Source of the DNA: DATFVJ01 sp963851085
GTDB taxonomy: Bacteria > Actinomycetota > Actinomycetes > Streptosporangiales > Streptosporangiaceae
Assembly: GCA_963851085.1 (NCBI GenBank)
Contig: CAWKNX010000006.1
Coordinates: forward strand, 1-23,892
Reading direction: 5' to 3'
DNA: 23,892 bases
Numbering within the stretch: position 1 is the stretch's first letter; each line of letters begins with the position of its first letter. The translations under genes were made by a program, and so were the position numbers. Positions 15,365-22,833 of the stretch are shown one piece after another. Under the pieces are notes generated by a model. That model was not told where the DNA came from. It worked only from the letters and a program-made list of their open reading frames with translations, and did not search any database.

Positions 15365-16297
15365 ATGAGTCACATGCCAGATCGGTACGCCTATCTCGGC
15401 CCGGAAGGTACGTTCACCGAGGCCGCACTCCGCATCCTGGACGAGGCCGCCGAGGCCGAGCACACGCCGTTCGCGACCGTGCAGGCGACACTCGATGCGG
15501 TACGAGGCGGCGAGGCCGTCCGCGCCGTCGTCCCGATCGAGAACTCGGTCGAGGGCGCGGTCACCGCCACGCTAGACGAGCTCGCCACCGGGCACGATCT
15601 GGTCATTTGCGCGGAGATCCTGCTGCCGGTGACATTTGCCCTGCTGGCGCGGCCAGGGACCGGACTCGACGAGATCAAGACGGTCGGCGGCCATCCGCAT
15701 TCGCAGCCGCAATGCCGCCGCTGGCTTGCCACGCACGTGCCCGAGGCCGAGTGGCGGCCCGCCGCATCCAACGCTGAGGCGGCCCGGCAGGCCGCGGACG
15801 GGCAGATCGGCGCTGCCCTCGCGGGTGCGTTCGCCGCGCCCACGTACGGACTCGAAGTGCTCGCCAGCGACGTCAACGACCATGAGGGCGCGGTCACCCG
15901 ATTCATCGTTGTCCGCCTGCCAGGACCACCGCCCGCTCGAACCAGTTCCGACCGCACCTCGCTGGCGGTGTTTCTCGCCGACGACCACCCCGGTGCGCTC
16001 GCGGAGATCCTGACCGAGTTCGCCGTGCGCGGTGTCAACCTGACCCGCGTTGAGTCCAGGCCCATCGGTGACGTGTTCGGCAGATACTGCTTCTCGATCG
16101 ACTGTGAGGGACACATCGACGACGCACGGGTCGGCGAGGCGCTGATGGGGCTGCGCAGGGTGTGCGGTGACGTGCGGTTCCTCGGCAGCTACCCGCGCCG
16201 CGACGGCGGCACCACGCAGGTGCGCGCCGGCACGTCCGACGCCGAGTTCGCCGATGCCACCGCCTGGCTGGCCCGCCTGCGCTACGGCCGGGTCTAG
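15365..16297 (+). CDS. pheA: Prephenate dehydratase
   Basis: Prephenate dehydratase converts prephenate to phenylpyruvate (EC 4.2.1.51) in phenylalanine biosynthesis. The 310-residue monofunctional form begins YLGPEGTFTEAAL and continues with VVPIENSVEGAVTATLDEL, the conserved IENS site. GGHPHSQPQCRRWL and the substrate-binding TRFIVV follow. The C-terminal ACT domain, SLAVFLADDHPGALAEILTEFAVRGVNLTRVESRP, carries the GALA and ESRP motifs of phenylalanine feedback inhibition. There is no chorismate mutase domain. The ATG at 15365 is used, and an internal Met three codons later is an alternative. The convergent gap after it holds an 83-nt hairpin. Confidence 0.96.
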   Translation: MSHMPDRYAYLGPEGTFTEAALRILDEAAEAEHTPFATVQATLDAVRGGEAVRAVVPIENSVEGAVTATLDELATGHDLVICAEILLPVTFALLARPGTGLDEIKTVGGHPHSQPQCRRWLATHVPEAEWRPAASNAEAARQAADGQIGAALAGAFAAPTYGLEVLASDVNDHEGAVTRFIVVRLPGPPPARTSSDRTSLAVFLADDHPGALAEILTEFAVRGVNLTRVESRPIGDVFGRYCFSIDCEGHIDDARVGEALMGLRRVCGDVRFLGSYPRRDGGTTQVRAGTSDAEFADATAWLARLRYGRV

Positions 16298-16320
16298 CCA
16301 CGGTCCAGCCAGCACTGAAC

Positions 16321-16403
16321 GGCGCGGGCTTCTGCTTCATGATCGCGGTAAGTTTTCGGCCAATACCGCGGAGAAGTTACCGCGATCAAGAAAGCCCGGC
16401 GCC
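16321..16403. terminator. 83-nt nested hairpin between convergent genes
   Basis: An outer stem (16321-16331 with 16392-16403, one bulge) encloses the 18-bp arms of the palindromic repeat copy 2 (16340-16357 with 16371-16388, 16 pairs). It lies 23 bases after the pheA stop and 95 bases past the bpa stop on the other strand. It is therefore placed to terminate both transcripts. There is no T-tract. The outer stem is not present around repeat copy 1. Confidence 0.6.
16338..16391. repeat. Palindromic repeat, copy 2
   Basis: This is the second copy of the 53-bp palindrome at 113-165, differing at about 6 of 54 positions. Some changes fall in the arms (for example at 16352 and 16355), leaving the stem at 16 of 18 pairs. 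The central ATACCGCGGAGAAG is unchanged. It lies in the pheA-bpa convergent gap inside a larger stem. Confidence 0.8.
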
Positions 16404-16498
16404 GCCTGGGCCGCCGCCACGGCCCGGATCATGATCAATGGCGGGTTGGGCACCGGATAGCACGCCCTGGGAGCCATCGATCTTGGGTCGGCGGTCGA

Positions 16499-17044
16499 TC
16501 ACAGGTAGGGGCCCGACGATCCTGGCGGTGTCGGGTGCGGGCCCTCGTCCGGGGCTTGCATCATCCCCGGCGGCAGCGCCCGTCGCATCTGCTCGAGCTG
16601 GGCACGTGCCGCCATCTGCTGCGCGAAGAGTGTGGTCTGAATGCCGTGGAAGAGCCCTTCCAGCCATCCGACGAGCTGCGCCTGTGCGACCCGTAGCTCC
16701 GCCTCGCTCGGCACCTCGTCCTCTGTGAACGGGAGTGAGAGCCGCTCAAGCTCCGAGACCAGCTCGGGGGCGAGCCCGTCCTCCAGCTCCTTGATCGAGC
16801 TTTGGTGGATCTTCTTGAGCCTCGCGCGGCTCTTCTCGTCAAGCGGCGCGGCACGCACCTCTTCAAGCAGCTGACGGATCATGCTGCCGATCCGCATCAC
16901 CTTGGCCGGCTGCTCGACCATCTCGGTGACCGGACGCTCGCTACTCTCCTGGTCATCCTGTCCGGCGCTCTCGATGGCCATGCCCTGCGGGCTGACCAAG
17001 ACGACCTCTGGCTGCTGGCGTTCTGTGTTCATCCGGTCGTTCAT
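16499..17044 (-). CDS. bpa: Bacterial proteasome activator Bpa (DUF2587)
   Basis: Bpa forms a dodecameric ring that docks on the 20S proteasome and opens its gate without ATP, feeding unfolded proteins for degradation. The core matches Bpa closely: VEQPAKVMRIGSMIRQLLEEVRAAPLDEKSR, SIKELEDGLAPELVSEL, and AQAQLVGWLEGLFHGIQTTLFAQQMAARAQLEQMR, the helices of the four-helix bundle. The C-terminal docking motif is GQYL in mycobacteria. Here the protein ends GPYL, keeping Tyr-Leu at the end. It is 181 residues long, with an acidic disordered N-terminus. The second Met (residue 5) could also be the start, and no clear ribosome binding site is seen. Its presence implies a 20S proteasome in this organism. 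Confidence 0.95.
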   Translation of the reverse strand: MNDRMNTERQQPEVVLVSPQGMAIESAGQDDQESSERPVTEMVEQPAKVMRIGSMIRQLLEEVRAAPLDEKSRARLKKIHQSSIKELEDGLAPELVSELERLSLPFTEDEVPSEAELRVAQAQLVGWLEGLFHGIQTTLFAQQMAARAQLEQMRRALPPGMMQAPDEGPHPTPPGSSGPYL

Positions 17045-17117
17045 GTCTCAAGTTTGGCGGACGCCCCCGCAAGGTCGCACCCCCGGGCGGCGATCGGGTG
17101 CCTGAATGGCGCCACCC

Positions 17118-17145
17118 GGGACCCGCTCCCGCGTCGTGGGTTCCC
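17118..17145 (-). terminator. Hairpin downstream of the quinone oxidoreductase gene
   Basis: GGGACCC (17118-17124) pairs with GGGTTCCC (17138-17145) with a single bulged T. On the minus strand it lies 54 bases after the oxidoreductase stop and before the bpa start, so it may separate the two transcripts. The stem is short and there is no T-tract. Confidence 0.35.
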
Positions 17146-17198
17146 ATGATCGGCGTGCCGCGCGGCAGCCGTTAGGGGCAATTCCGCGCCAACCGTGC

Positions 17199-18176
17199 TC
17201 AGGTGACGAGCAGAACCTTTCCGATGTGCGCACCGGCTTCGATGACGCGGTGGGCGGCCGCCGCATCCTTCATCGACAGGACGCGGTCGATCACCGGCGT
17301 CACCTTCCCCGCTTCGACGAGCGGCCAGACGTGCTCACGGACCTCGGCCACAACAGCGGCCTTGCCGGCCAGTGGCCGGGACCGCAGCGTGGTCGCGTGC
17401 ACGCTCGCCCGTCTCAGCTGCAGTACGCGCAGGTCGAGCTCCGCCCTTGCGCCGCCAAGCAACCCGATCACCACCAGGCGGCCGCCCGATGCGAGGGATT
17501 CGACGTTGCGGGCCAGGTAGCTGGCGCCCATGATGTCCAGGATCACGTCCGCGCCACCGCCGCCGGTGAAATCATCGACCGCCGCTACGAAGTCCTCGTC
17601 CTTGTAGGAGATCGCCCGGTCCGCTCCGAGTTCCGCGCATCTGGCCAGCTTCTCCGGTGAGCCAGCGGTGCAGAGCACCCGTGCCCCTCGTACCCGGGCG
17701 AGTTGCAGCGCGAGCGTGCCGATGCCACTCGCGCCGCCGTGCACAAGGATGGTCTCCCCGGGCGCCAGCCCGCCGACCTGGAACACGTTGGACCAGACCG
17801 TGCACGCAGCCTCGGGCAGTGCGGCGGCCGAGATGACGTCCAGGCCCTTGGGCACCGGCAGGACCTGTCCGGCGGGCACCGAGACCCGCTGTGCGTACCC
17901 GCCGCCCGCAAGGAGCGCGCACACCTCGTCGCCCGCACGCCATCCGGTTACGCCAGGCCCCGTGGCCGCGACGCGGCCCGAGCATTCAAGGCCCGGGTAC
18001 GGCGGCGCTCCCGGGGGCGGAGGGTAGAACCCTTGACGTTGCAGCAGGTCAGCCCGGTTGACGGCGCTTGCGGCGACGTCAATGAGCACCTCGCCTGGAC
18101 CTGGCTCGGGATCGGGTACTTCCATCCACTGAAGCACCTCGGGTCCGCCTGGTGCGGTTATGACAATGGCGTGCAT
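17199..18176 (-). CDS. NAD(P)H:quinone oxidoreductase, zeta-crystallin/PIG3 family
   Basis: This 325-residue medium-chain dehydrogenase/reductase lacks zinc ligands and reduces quinones with NADPH. The N-terminal catalytic domain has VNRADLLQRQGFYPPPPGAPPYPGLECSG, typical of the PIG3 subfamily. The Rossmann stretch ILVHGGASGIGTLALQLA (143-160) holds the AxxGxG-like nucleotide site. Later motifs are VILDIMGASYLARN and GRLVVIGLLGGARAELDL, and the end RVIEAGAHIGKVLLV is also typical. The ATG at 18176 has GGAG 7 nt upstream. It diverges from the EspI-like ATPase gene with a gap of about 140 bp. Probably cytoplasmic detoxification, with the substrate unknown. Confidence 0.93.
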   Translation of the reverse strand: MHAIVITAPGGPEVLQWMEVPDPEPGPGEVLIDVAASAVNRADLLQRQGFYPPPPGAPPYPGLECSGRVAATGPGVTGWRAGDEVCALLAGGGYAQRVSVPAGQVLPVPKGLDVISAAALPEAACTVWSNVFQVGGLAPGETILVHGGASGIGTLALQLARVRGARVLCTAGSPEKLARCAELGADRAISYKDEDFVAAVDDFTGGGGADVILDIMGASYLARNVESLASGGRLVVIGLLGGARAELDLRVLQLRRASVHATTLRSRPLAGKAAVVAEVREHVWPLVEAGKVTPVIDRVLSMKDAAAAHRVIEAGAHIGKVLLVT

Positions 18177-18305
18177 GTGGGCTCCAGGCGCTTACGTGTG
18201 CGATTCGGCTTCGCGGGTATGGCGACGGTGCTGCGGTGGCCTAGGCTCGGCGTATAGCAGGTATCCCGGCCCGTGCGAGCATGGCATTCTCGTACCAACG
18301 AAGCT

Positions 18306-18315
18306 GGGGGAAGGA
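18306..18315 (+). promoter_or_regulatory. Ribosome binding site that sets a TTG start
   Basis: GGGGGAAGGA lies just upstream of the TTG at 18319. It favours that codon over in-frame upstream starts (the frame is open from 18160), which would overlap the divergent oxidoreductase promoter region. Confidence 0.6.
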
Positions 18316-18318
18316 CCT

Positions 18319-20448
18319 TTGACCAACCAGGATTACAATACGCCCGTCCCGGCCGACGAGCGGGTCCCCGCCTATGAGCAGGTCCTGGCGGACGAGCGGG
18401 TGCCGGCCGATGGAACCGGTGCCGCCGATCGCACGTCTGGTGACGCAGGTTCTGGGGAATCGGGTTCTGGCGGCCACGGCTCCGGAATGCACGGCTCCGT
18501 GGGGCTGGGCTCCGGAGAGTCCGGCTCCGTGGGGCCGGGGCTGGGCGCTGGCGGTCTGGCACCCGGCGGTCTGGCACCCGGCGGTCCGGCACCCGGCGGT
18601 CCGGCACCCGGCGGTCCGGTGGCGGATGGCCCTGATTCTGAGCCTGGCGGCCCCGGCGTGCCGGTCCGTGAGCAGGTCCCCTCTGGCCCATTCCCGCCTG
18701 ACAATGTCAGCCCGGGTCAAGAGCAATCTGGCCAGGGCGTGTCCGGTCACGTTCCCTCGGGTCAGGTTCCCTCAATCCAGGTCCCAGCCGCGCAACCGCG
18801 GTCATCCGCGCCGCCTGCCCCCGGCGGTTACCTGGGCACGCACGCCACACCGCCTCCTGCGGCGTACCCGCCCCCACGGCCGACGTCTGGCCACCCCGGA
18901 TATCCGGTCCCACCACCCGCCCGCGGGGGCGAGCCGTCCTACCTGGCCAACGCGCAGGAACAGCGGCCCGCCGGACCGCAGCAGCATCCGGCTCAGGGCG
19001 GCTACAACGGCCCGGCTGGCTACGACATGCAGGGCGGCTATGACGCACCCGGTTACGGAAGCGGCGGTATGCCTGCCCCGCAGGCACCCTCGTACCAGCC
19101 GGCTGACTACGGTTACACCCAGACCTACGCCGACGCCGAACAGGAAGGCGGCTGGGACTACGCGGAGCAGGGCCCTTATCCCACCGCTCCGCAGTACGGC
19201 GTTCCCGCTTACCCAGGGTCCGCGCGGCAGCATGAGCCTCCGGTCCAGGGCGGGCCCGGTGCGTATCCTGCCGTGCCCGCCGAGGGCCCGTATCCTGGTG
19301 CACCGGCCGAGGTGGGGCATGACCCGGCATATGGCATGCCTGGCGAGTACGCGGGCGCGCGCGATTACGCCCGCCCGGGCGACTACGGCAGCGCAGCCTA
19401 TGGGAACCCGGTGGCCGGGCAGGCAGGCACGCAGCTGTCTGCTCCGGTGAATACTCTCGCCCCACTCCCGCCACGGCGGGCCGATCAGCCTGCCAGGGAG
19501 ACCGCGGACAGCCTGACATCGGAATCCCTGCTGCCGACGAAGAAGCCACCGCCAGCGCCTGGCTGGCGCCGTGCCGTCTACCGTGCCACCGGCGGGCTGA
19601 TCCGGCCCGGTGACTCGCAGGCGGAGCTGCGCAGGCGGGAGCTGATAATCCGGGCCAGAACCCCGGTCGCGGGCGGCCATCACCGGGTCGCCGTAATGAG
19701 CCTGAAGGGCGGCGTCGGCAAGACCACGACCACCGTGGGCATCGGTGCGATGCTCGCGTCACTTCGCGGCGATCGTGTTATCGCGGTTGACGCGAACCCT
19801 GATCGGGGCACGCTGTCAGACAAGGTTCGCCTTGAAACCGCGGCAACCGTACGTGACCTGCTGAACGAGCGGGCGCAGATTCAGCGCTACGCGGACGTGC
19901 GGGCGTTTACTTCACAGGCTCCGAGCCGGCTGGAACTGCTCGCGTCCGACCGTGACCCGACAGTATCCGTCGCTTTCAGCGAGGACGACTACTACGACGT
20001 CGCGCACGTGCTTGAGCATTACTACTCCATCTGCATTACCGACTGCGGGACTGGCCTGCTGCATTCGGCCATGTCCGGGGTGCTGCGCCTTGCCGACCAG
20101 ATCGTGCTGGTCAGCTCGCCGTCCGTGGACGGTGCCCGCAGTGCGAGCGCGACACTCGACTGGCTGGACGCCCACGATTTCGACGACCTGGTGCGCAGTG
20201 CGGTCGTCGTTCTCTCGATCATCCGCCCCCGCAGCAAGAGCACCGTCGACCTCGACCGGCTGGAACAGCATTTCGCCGGCCGGTGCCGCGCTGTCGCGCA
20301 GATCCCCTACGACGCGCATCTCGAGGAAGGCGCCGAGGTGGACCTGGAACAACTCACCCCGGAGACCGCTGACGCATATCTGCTGCTCGCGGCGACGGTC
20401 GGGGACGGATTCGCCTGGCCACGGCGCGTGCGGGCGACCGCGAGCTAA
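18319..20448 (+). CDS. EspI-like MinD/ParA ATPase with long disordered N-terminus
   Basis: The protein has 709 residues in two parts. Residues 1 to about 405 are low-complexity and rich in Gly, Pro, Gln, Tyr and Ala, including four 15-bp repeats coding GLAPG/GPAPG and a Tyr/Gly/Gln-rich tract. From about 410 the sequence is a MinD/ParA-type ATPase: KGGVGKTT (463 onward) is the deviant Walker A, VIAVDANPDRGTLSDKV follows, and CITDCGTGLLHSAM is Walker B. SSPSVDGARSASATLDWL and RPRSKSTVDLDRL are typical of the actinobacterial family that includes EspI (Rv3876) of ESX type VII loci. No ESX genes lie in the window. It could act in secretion, cell-pole positioning or partitioning. The TTG start is supported by GGGGGAAGGA. 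Confidence 0.85.
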   Translation: MTNQDYNTPVPADERVPAYEQVLADERVPADGTGAADRTSGDAGSGESGSGGHGSGMHGSVGLGSGESGSVGPGLGAGGLAPGGLAPGGPAPGGPAPGGPVADGPDSEPGGPGVPVREQVPSGPFPPDNVSPGQEQSGQGVSGHVPSGQVPSIQVPAAQPRSSAPPAPGGYLGTHATPPPAAYPPPRPTSGHPGYPVPPPARGGEPSYLANAQEQRPAGPQQHPAQGGYNGPAGYDMQGGYDAPGYGSGGMPAPQAPSYQPADYGYTQTYADAEQEGGWDYAEQGPYPTAPQYGVPAYPGSARQHEPPVQGGPGAYPAVPAEGPYPGAPAEVGHDPAYGMPGEYAGARDYARPGDYGSAAYGNPVAGQAGTQLSAPVNTLAPLPPRRADQPARETADSLTSESLLPTKKPPPAPGWRRAVYRATGGLIRPGDSQAELRRRELIIRARTPVAGGHHRVAVMSLKGGVGKTTTTVGIGAMLASLRGDRVIAVDANPDRGTLSDKVRLETAATVRDLLNERAQIQRYADVRAFTSQAPSRLELLASDRDPTVSVAFSEDDYYDVAHVLEHYYSICITDCGTGLLHSAMSGVLRLADQIVLVSSPSVDGARSASATLDWLDAHDFDDLVRSAVVVLSIIRPRSKSTVDLDRLEQHFAGRCRAVAQIPYDAHLEEGAEVDLEQLTPETADAYLLLAATVGDGFAWPRRVRATAS
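18550..18619. repeat. 15-bp coding tandem repeat (four and a half copies)
   Basis: The unit GGCGGTCTGGCACCC, with C for T at the seventh position in later copies, repeats at 18550, 18565, 18580 and 18595, followed by a partial copy. It encodes G-G-L/P-A-P in the disordered N-terminus of the ATPase. The unit is a multiple of three, so copy-number change keeps the frame. Confidence 0.85.
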
Positions 20449-20638
20449 CGCCAGGCGGGCTGCGCCCTGATCCACGGGCGGCCACGCGGACCTGCAGTCA
20501 GCATATCCAGCGCGCTGGGCGGACGTGATCATTCGATGCTCCACCTGGTTCAAGCGGAGCCCAACCAGCCGCTAATTGACCATATATTTGAGTAAATAGG
20601 TATTCGAACGGATGCGCCCCATTCAGTACCGGGCTCAT
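20449..20638. other. Intergenic gap with AT-rich patch beside the IS
   Basis: No gene is visible. Bases 20574-20606 (around CATATATTTGAGTAAATAGG) are far more AT-rich than anything else in the window. They lie about 35 bp from the proposed IS left end. This could be a promoter-like or nucleoid-protein-bound patch, or the kind of site favoured by insertion. No hairpin terminator for the ATPase gene is convincing. Confidence 0.4.
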
Positions 20639-22809
20639 GATGGTGGGATGGGACCCAGGGCGGGGGTCAAAGTAGGGTTTTAGCAGCTGATCGCATGTTG
20701 CGGTTTGGTCTCGTTTCTGGGGTCAGAGGCCGAGGAGGGCGAGGGCCTGGAGTCCGGTGCGGTCCCAGCCGAGGTCGCGGCGGGCTGCGGCGTGGTTTGC
20801 GGATCCTGCCCGGTTGAGGACGCTGGTGACGGTGTTGGCGATGGCGGCGAACAGCCGGGGGGATTGCCCGGCGCGCAGCCGGGCGGCGTCTTCGCCGAAG
20901 GTGACGTCGCGCCGGTGGTGCAGGCCGTTTTCTATTGCCGAGTGGCCGCGGTTGCGGTCCAGCAGGAACGCCGGGCTGGCCTGGGCGGGGGTGAGCGCGG
21001 TGACGGCCAGCACGGTCTCGCAGGACAGCTTCATCCCGCAGGCAGCGGCGCAGGCCAGCGGGTCGTGGTCGCCGGGGTCGCCGGCGGTGCAGGCGGCGGG
21101 GGCGCCGCCGGGGGGCAGGTCGTGCCGGTAGCGTTCGATGAGCATCATCTGGGCGGCACCGGGCAGTTTCGCCGTGATGGCCCCGGGGATGTCGCTGGTG
21201 ACGCGGATGGTGCGGGCTTCGTGGCGGCCGTGCCCGGTCTGGCTGGTGCCGTGCAGCACCGGCTCGTCCTGCCACCGGTGGCTGTCGGCGGCGGCGTACA
21301 GGGAGGGCTGGTTGTCCTTGAGGATCAGCATCCAGCCCAGGCCGAGGGTGTTCATAGCCTTGACGTGTTCTTCCTGGGTGTGCATGGCGTCGGCCGTCAG
21401 GACGACCAGCTCTCCTTCTGCTTGCTGCTGCGTGCTGCCCGGGTTCGCGGCGCCGCTGCTGCCGTCGCCGTCCTGGCCGTCGCCGCCGCCGTCGTGGCCG
21501 CGGCGGGCGCGGCCGTCGAGGATGGCCTGCAGGAGGGGGACGAAGCAGGTGATCTCGTTCGTCTTGCCGTCCACCTCGTCTTGGCCGAGGACGGTCCGGG
21601 CGGTGACGTCGTAGGCGGACAGCAGGTGCGGGGCCTTGCCGCCGGCGTCGCGGGCACCGCGGACGGTCTTGCCGTCGATGGCGATGTGCCGCCAGTTCAG
21701 CCGCCCGGCCGATGCCTCCTGCCGGAGCCAGGCGCACAGCTGCCGGTCGGCGGCTCTGGCGTCGATCTTGCGGACGGCCCGCTTGATCGTCTTGTGGCTG
21801 GGCGGCACGTACTTCCCCAGCCGCTTGTTGTACCGGATCCCGCAGCGGCGCAGCGCTTCCTGCGGCATCGTGGCGGCGAACTGCGCGGCCGCGTAGACCG
21901 AGTCCGCGCCGCACAGCCGGGCGACCACGATCACCGCCAGGATCGCGGCCAGGCCGTGCCGCACCCCCTTCGGCTTGCGGTGGTCGGTCACCTGCGCCAG
22001 GTACTCCAGCAGGGTCTTGCCCCCGGCGGGACCGGCCTCGCTGACGTTCAGCGCGCCGAAGTCCGGGTGGGTGCGGCCGGTCAGCGGGCGGGTGTCGAAC
22101 GCCGCCGTCAGTGCCGCGAGCCCGCCCGGGACCAGCTCCCTGACCCAGTACTCCTTCGGCTGCCCGTGATAGGCGAAATGCGAGCTGCCGCGGGTCCGCC
22201 CGTACCCGGCGGTCTGCCCGGCCCGGGCGAACCCGCACGCCGCGTAGGTGGTGCCCGCATGAGCGGACGGGTCGGTAAACGACTCGACCGCCGCCAGCCG
22301 CACCCCGAACACCCGCACGTGGTCGGCCGGGAGGCGGCGCAGCATCGCGCTCAGCGCCCGCGACGCCGCATGCGGTACCGCCTCGGCGGCCGGCAGCACG
22401 CACAAACGCTGGTTGCCGCAGATCCGCTCCAGCCGCGCGTCCCGCTGCACCGGGCTCCAGCCGATGAACTCATCCCGGGCCGGGACACGCCACGCCGCCG
22501 ACCCGAACGTGCCCAGCACCACCGGCGCCCCCTCGTGCTCGGCGACGAACCGCAGCACCCGGCCCGACGCCGCCACCCCCAGCACGTGATGCTCGCGCAT
22601 CAGCTCGTTGTACCAGCCCGTCTCCGCCTCGCTCACCAGGCGGACCTTCAGCTCAAAGCTCCCGTCATCAGCACCGTTCTGATACCACAAACGCCGGAGG
22701 ACCATGCCTCCCCCCACATTCTCGCCCCGTCCGGTGGCGGCCGGTCGGCACCCGCCGTGAACAGCCGGCCCGGTTCGGGGCAAGTACATGTGTGACCCAT
22801 TCCACAATC
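20639..22809. mobile_element. ISAs1-family insertion sequence, ends tentative
   Basis: The transposase gene on the minus strand is flanked by imperfect inverted repeats. GATGGTGGGATGGGACCCA at 20639-20657 matches the reverse complement of 22791-22809 at about 15 of 19 positions. That gives an element of about 2.17 kb. No target-site duplication was identified next to these ends, so the true boundaries may differ by some tens of bases. The right end lies only about 12 bp before the ribosome binding site of the sigma factor gene. Confidence 0.45.
20723..22705 (-). CDS. ISAs1-family transposase with N-terminal DruA-like (DUF4338) domain
   Basis: The protein has 660 residues from the ATG at 22705, and the frame is open to 22888. 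Residues about 22-175 resemble the DruA/DUF4338 domain: an HHVLG stretch, GRVLRFVAEHEGAPVVLGTFGSAAWRVPARDEFIGWS, then R..RL..ICGNQRLCVLPAAEAVPHAASRALSAMLRRLPADH and TTYAACGFARAGQTAGYGR. From about 225 it is an ISAs1-type DDE transposase: YLAQVTDHRKPKGVRH.LAAILAV, IAIDGKTVRGAR (Asp344), LTADAMHTQ (Asp439), and HSAIENGLHHRRDVTFGEDAARLR (Glu592). All three catalytic residues are present, and a Gly/Asp-rich insertion lies between the two aspartates. No frameshift is seen, so it may be active. The start codon choice is uncertain because the GGGGGGAGG is only 1-2 bases from the ATG. Confidence 0.85.
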   Translation of the reverse strand: MVLRRLWYQNGADDGSFELKVRLVSEAETGWYNELMREHHVLGVAASGRVLRFVAEHEGAPVVLGTFGSAAWRVPARDEFIGWSPVQRDARLERICGNQRLCVLPAAEAVPHAASRALSAMLRRLPADHVRVFGVRLAAVESFTDPSAHAGTTYAACGFARAGQTAGYGRTRGSSHFAYHGQPKEYWVRELVPGGLAALTAAFDTRPLTGRTHPDFGALNVSEAGPAGGKTLLEYLAQVTDHRKPKGVRHGLAAILAVIVVARLCGADSVYAAAQFAATMPQEALRRCGIRYNKRLGKYVPPSHKTIKRAVRKIDARAADRQLCAWLRQEASAGRLNWRHIAIDGKTVRGARDAGGKAPHLLSAYDVTARTVLGQDEVDGKTNEITCFVPLLQAILDGRARRGHDGGGDGQDGDGSSGAANPGSTQQQAEGELVVLTADAMHTQEEHVKAMNTLGLGWMLILKDNQPSLYAAADSHRWQDEPVLHGTSQTGHGRHEARTIRVTSDIPGAITAKLPGAAQMMLIERYRHDLPPGGAPAACTAGDPGDHDPLACAAACGMKLSCETVLAVTALTPAQASPAFLLDRNRGHSAIENGLHHRRDVTFGEDAARLRAGQSPRLFAAIANTVTSVLNRAGSANHAAARRDLGWDRTGLQALALLGL

Positions 22810-22820
22810 CCCGAACTCCC

Positions 22821-22828
22821 GGAGAAGG
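22821..22828 (+). promoter_or_regulatory. Ribosome binding site that sets the sigma factor TTG start
   Basis: GGAGAAGG is placed 5 nt before TTG at 22834. The alternative in-frame GTG at 22792 lies within the proposed IS terminal repeat and has no such site. The TTG is therefore the likelier native start. Confidence 0.6.
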
Positions 22829-22833
22829 ATCTT

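Noticed and set aside
20667..22403. 578-residue minus-strand frame overlapping the transposase
   Set aside because: Arg/Pro/Gly-rich shadow frame with no motif, offset from the real transposase frame.
20705..22795. 696-residue open frame on the plus strand opposite the transposase
   Set aside because: It is the antisense shadow of a high-GC gene. It is Gly/Val/Ala-rich with no domain, while the minus frame has a full transposase with its catalytic triad.
22792..22833. Upstream GTG start for the sigma factor
   Set aside because: It lies within the proposed IS terminal repeat and lacks a ribosome binding site. TTG at 22834 has GGAGAAGG properly spaced.
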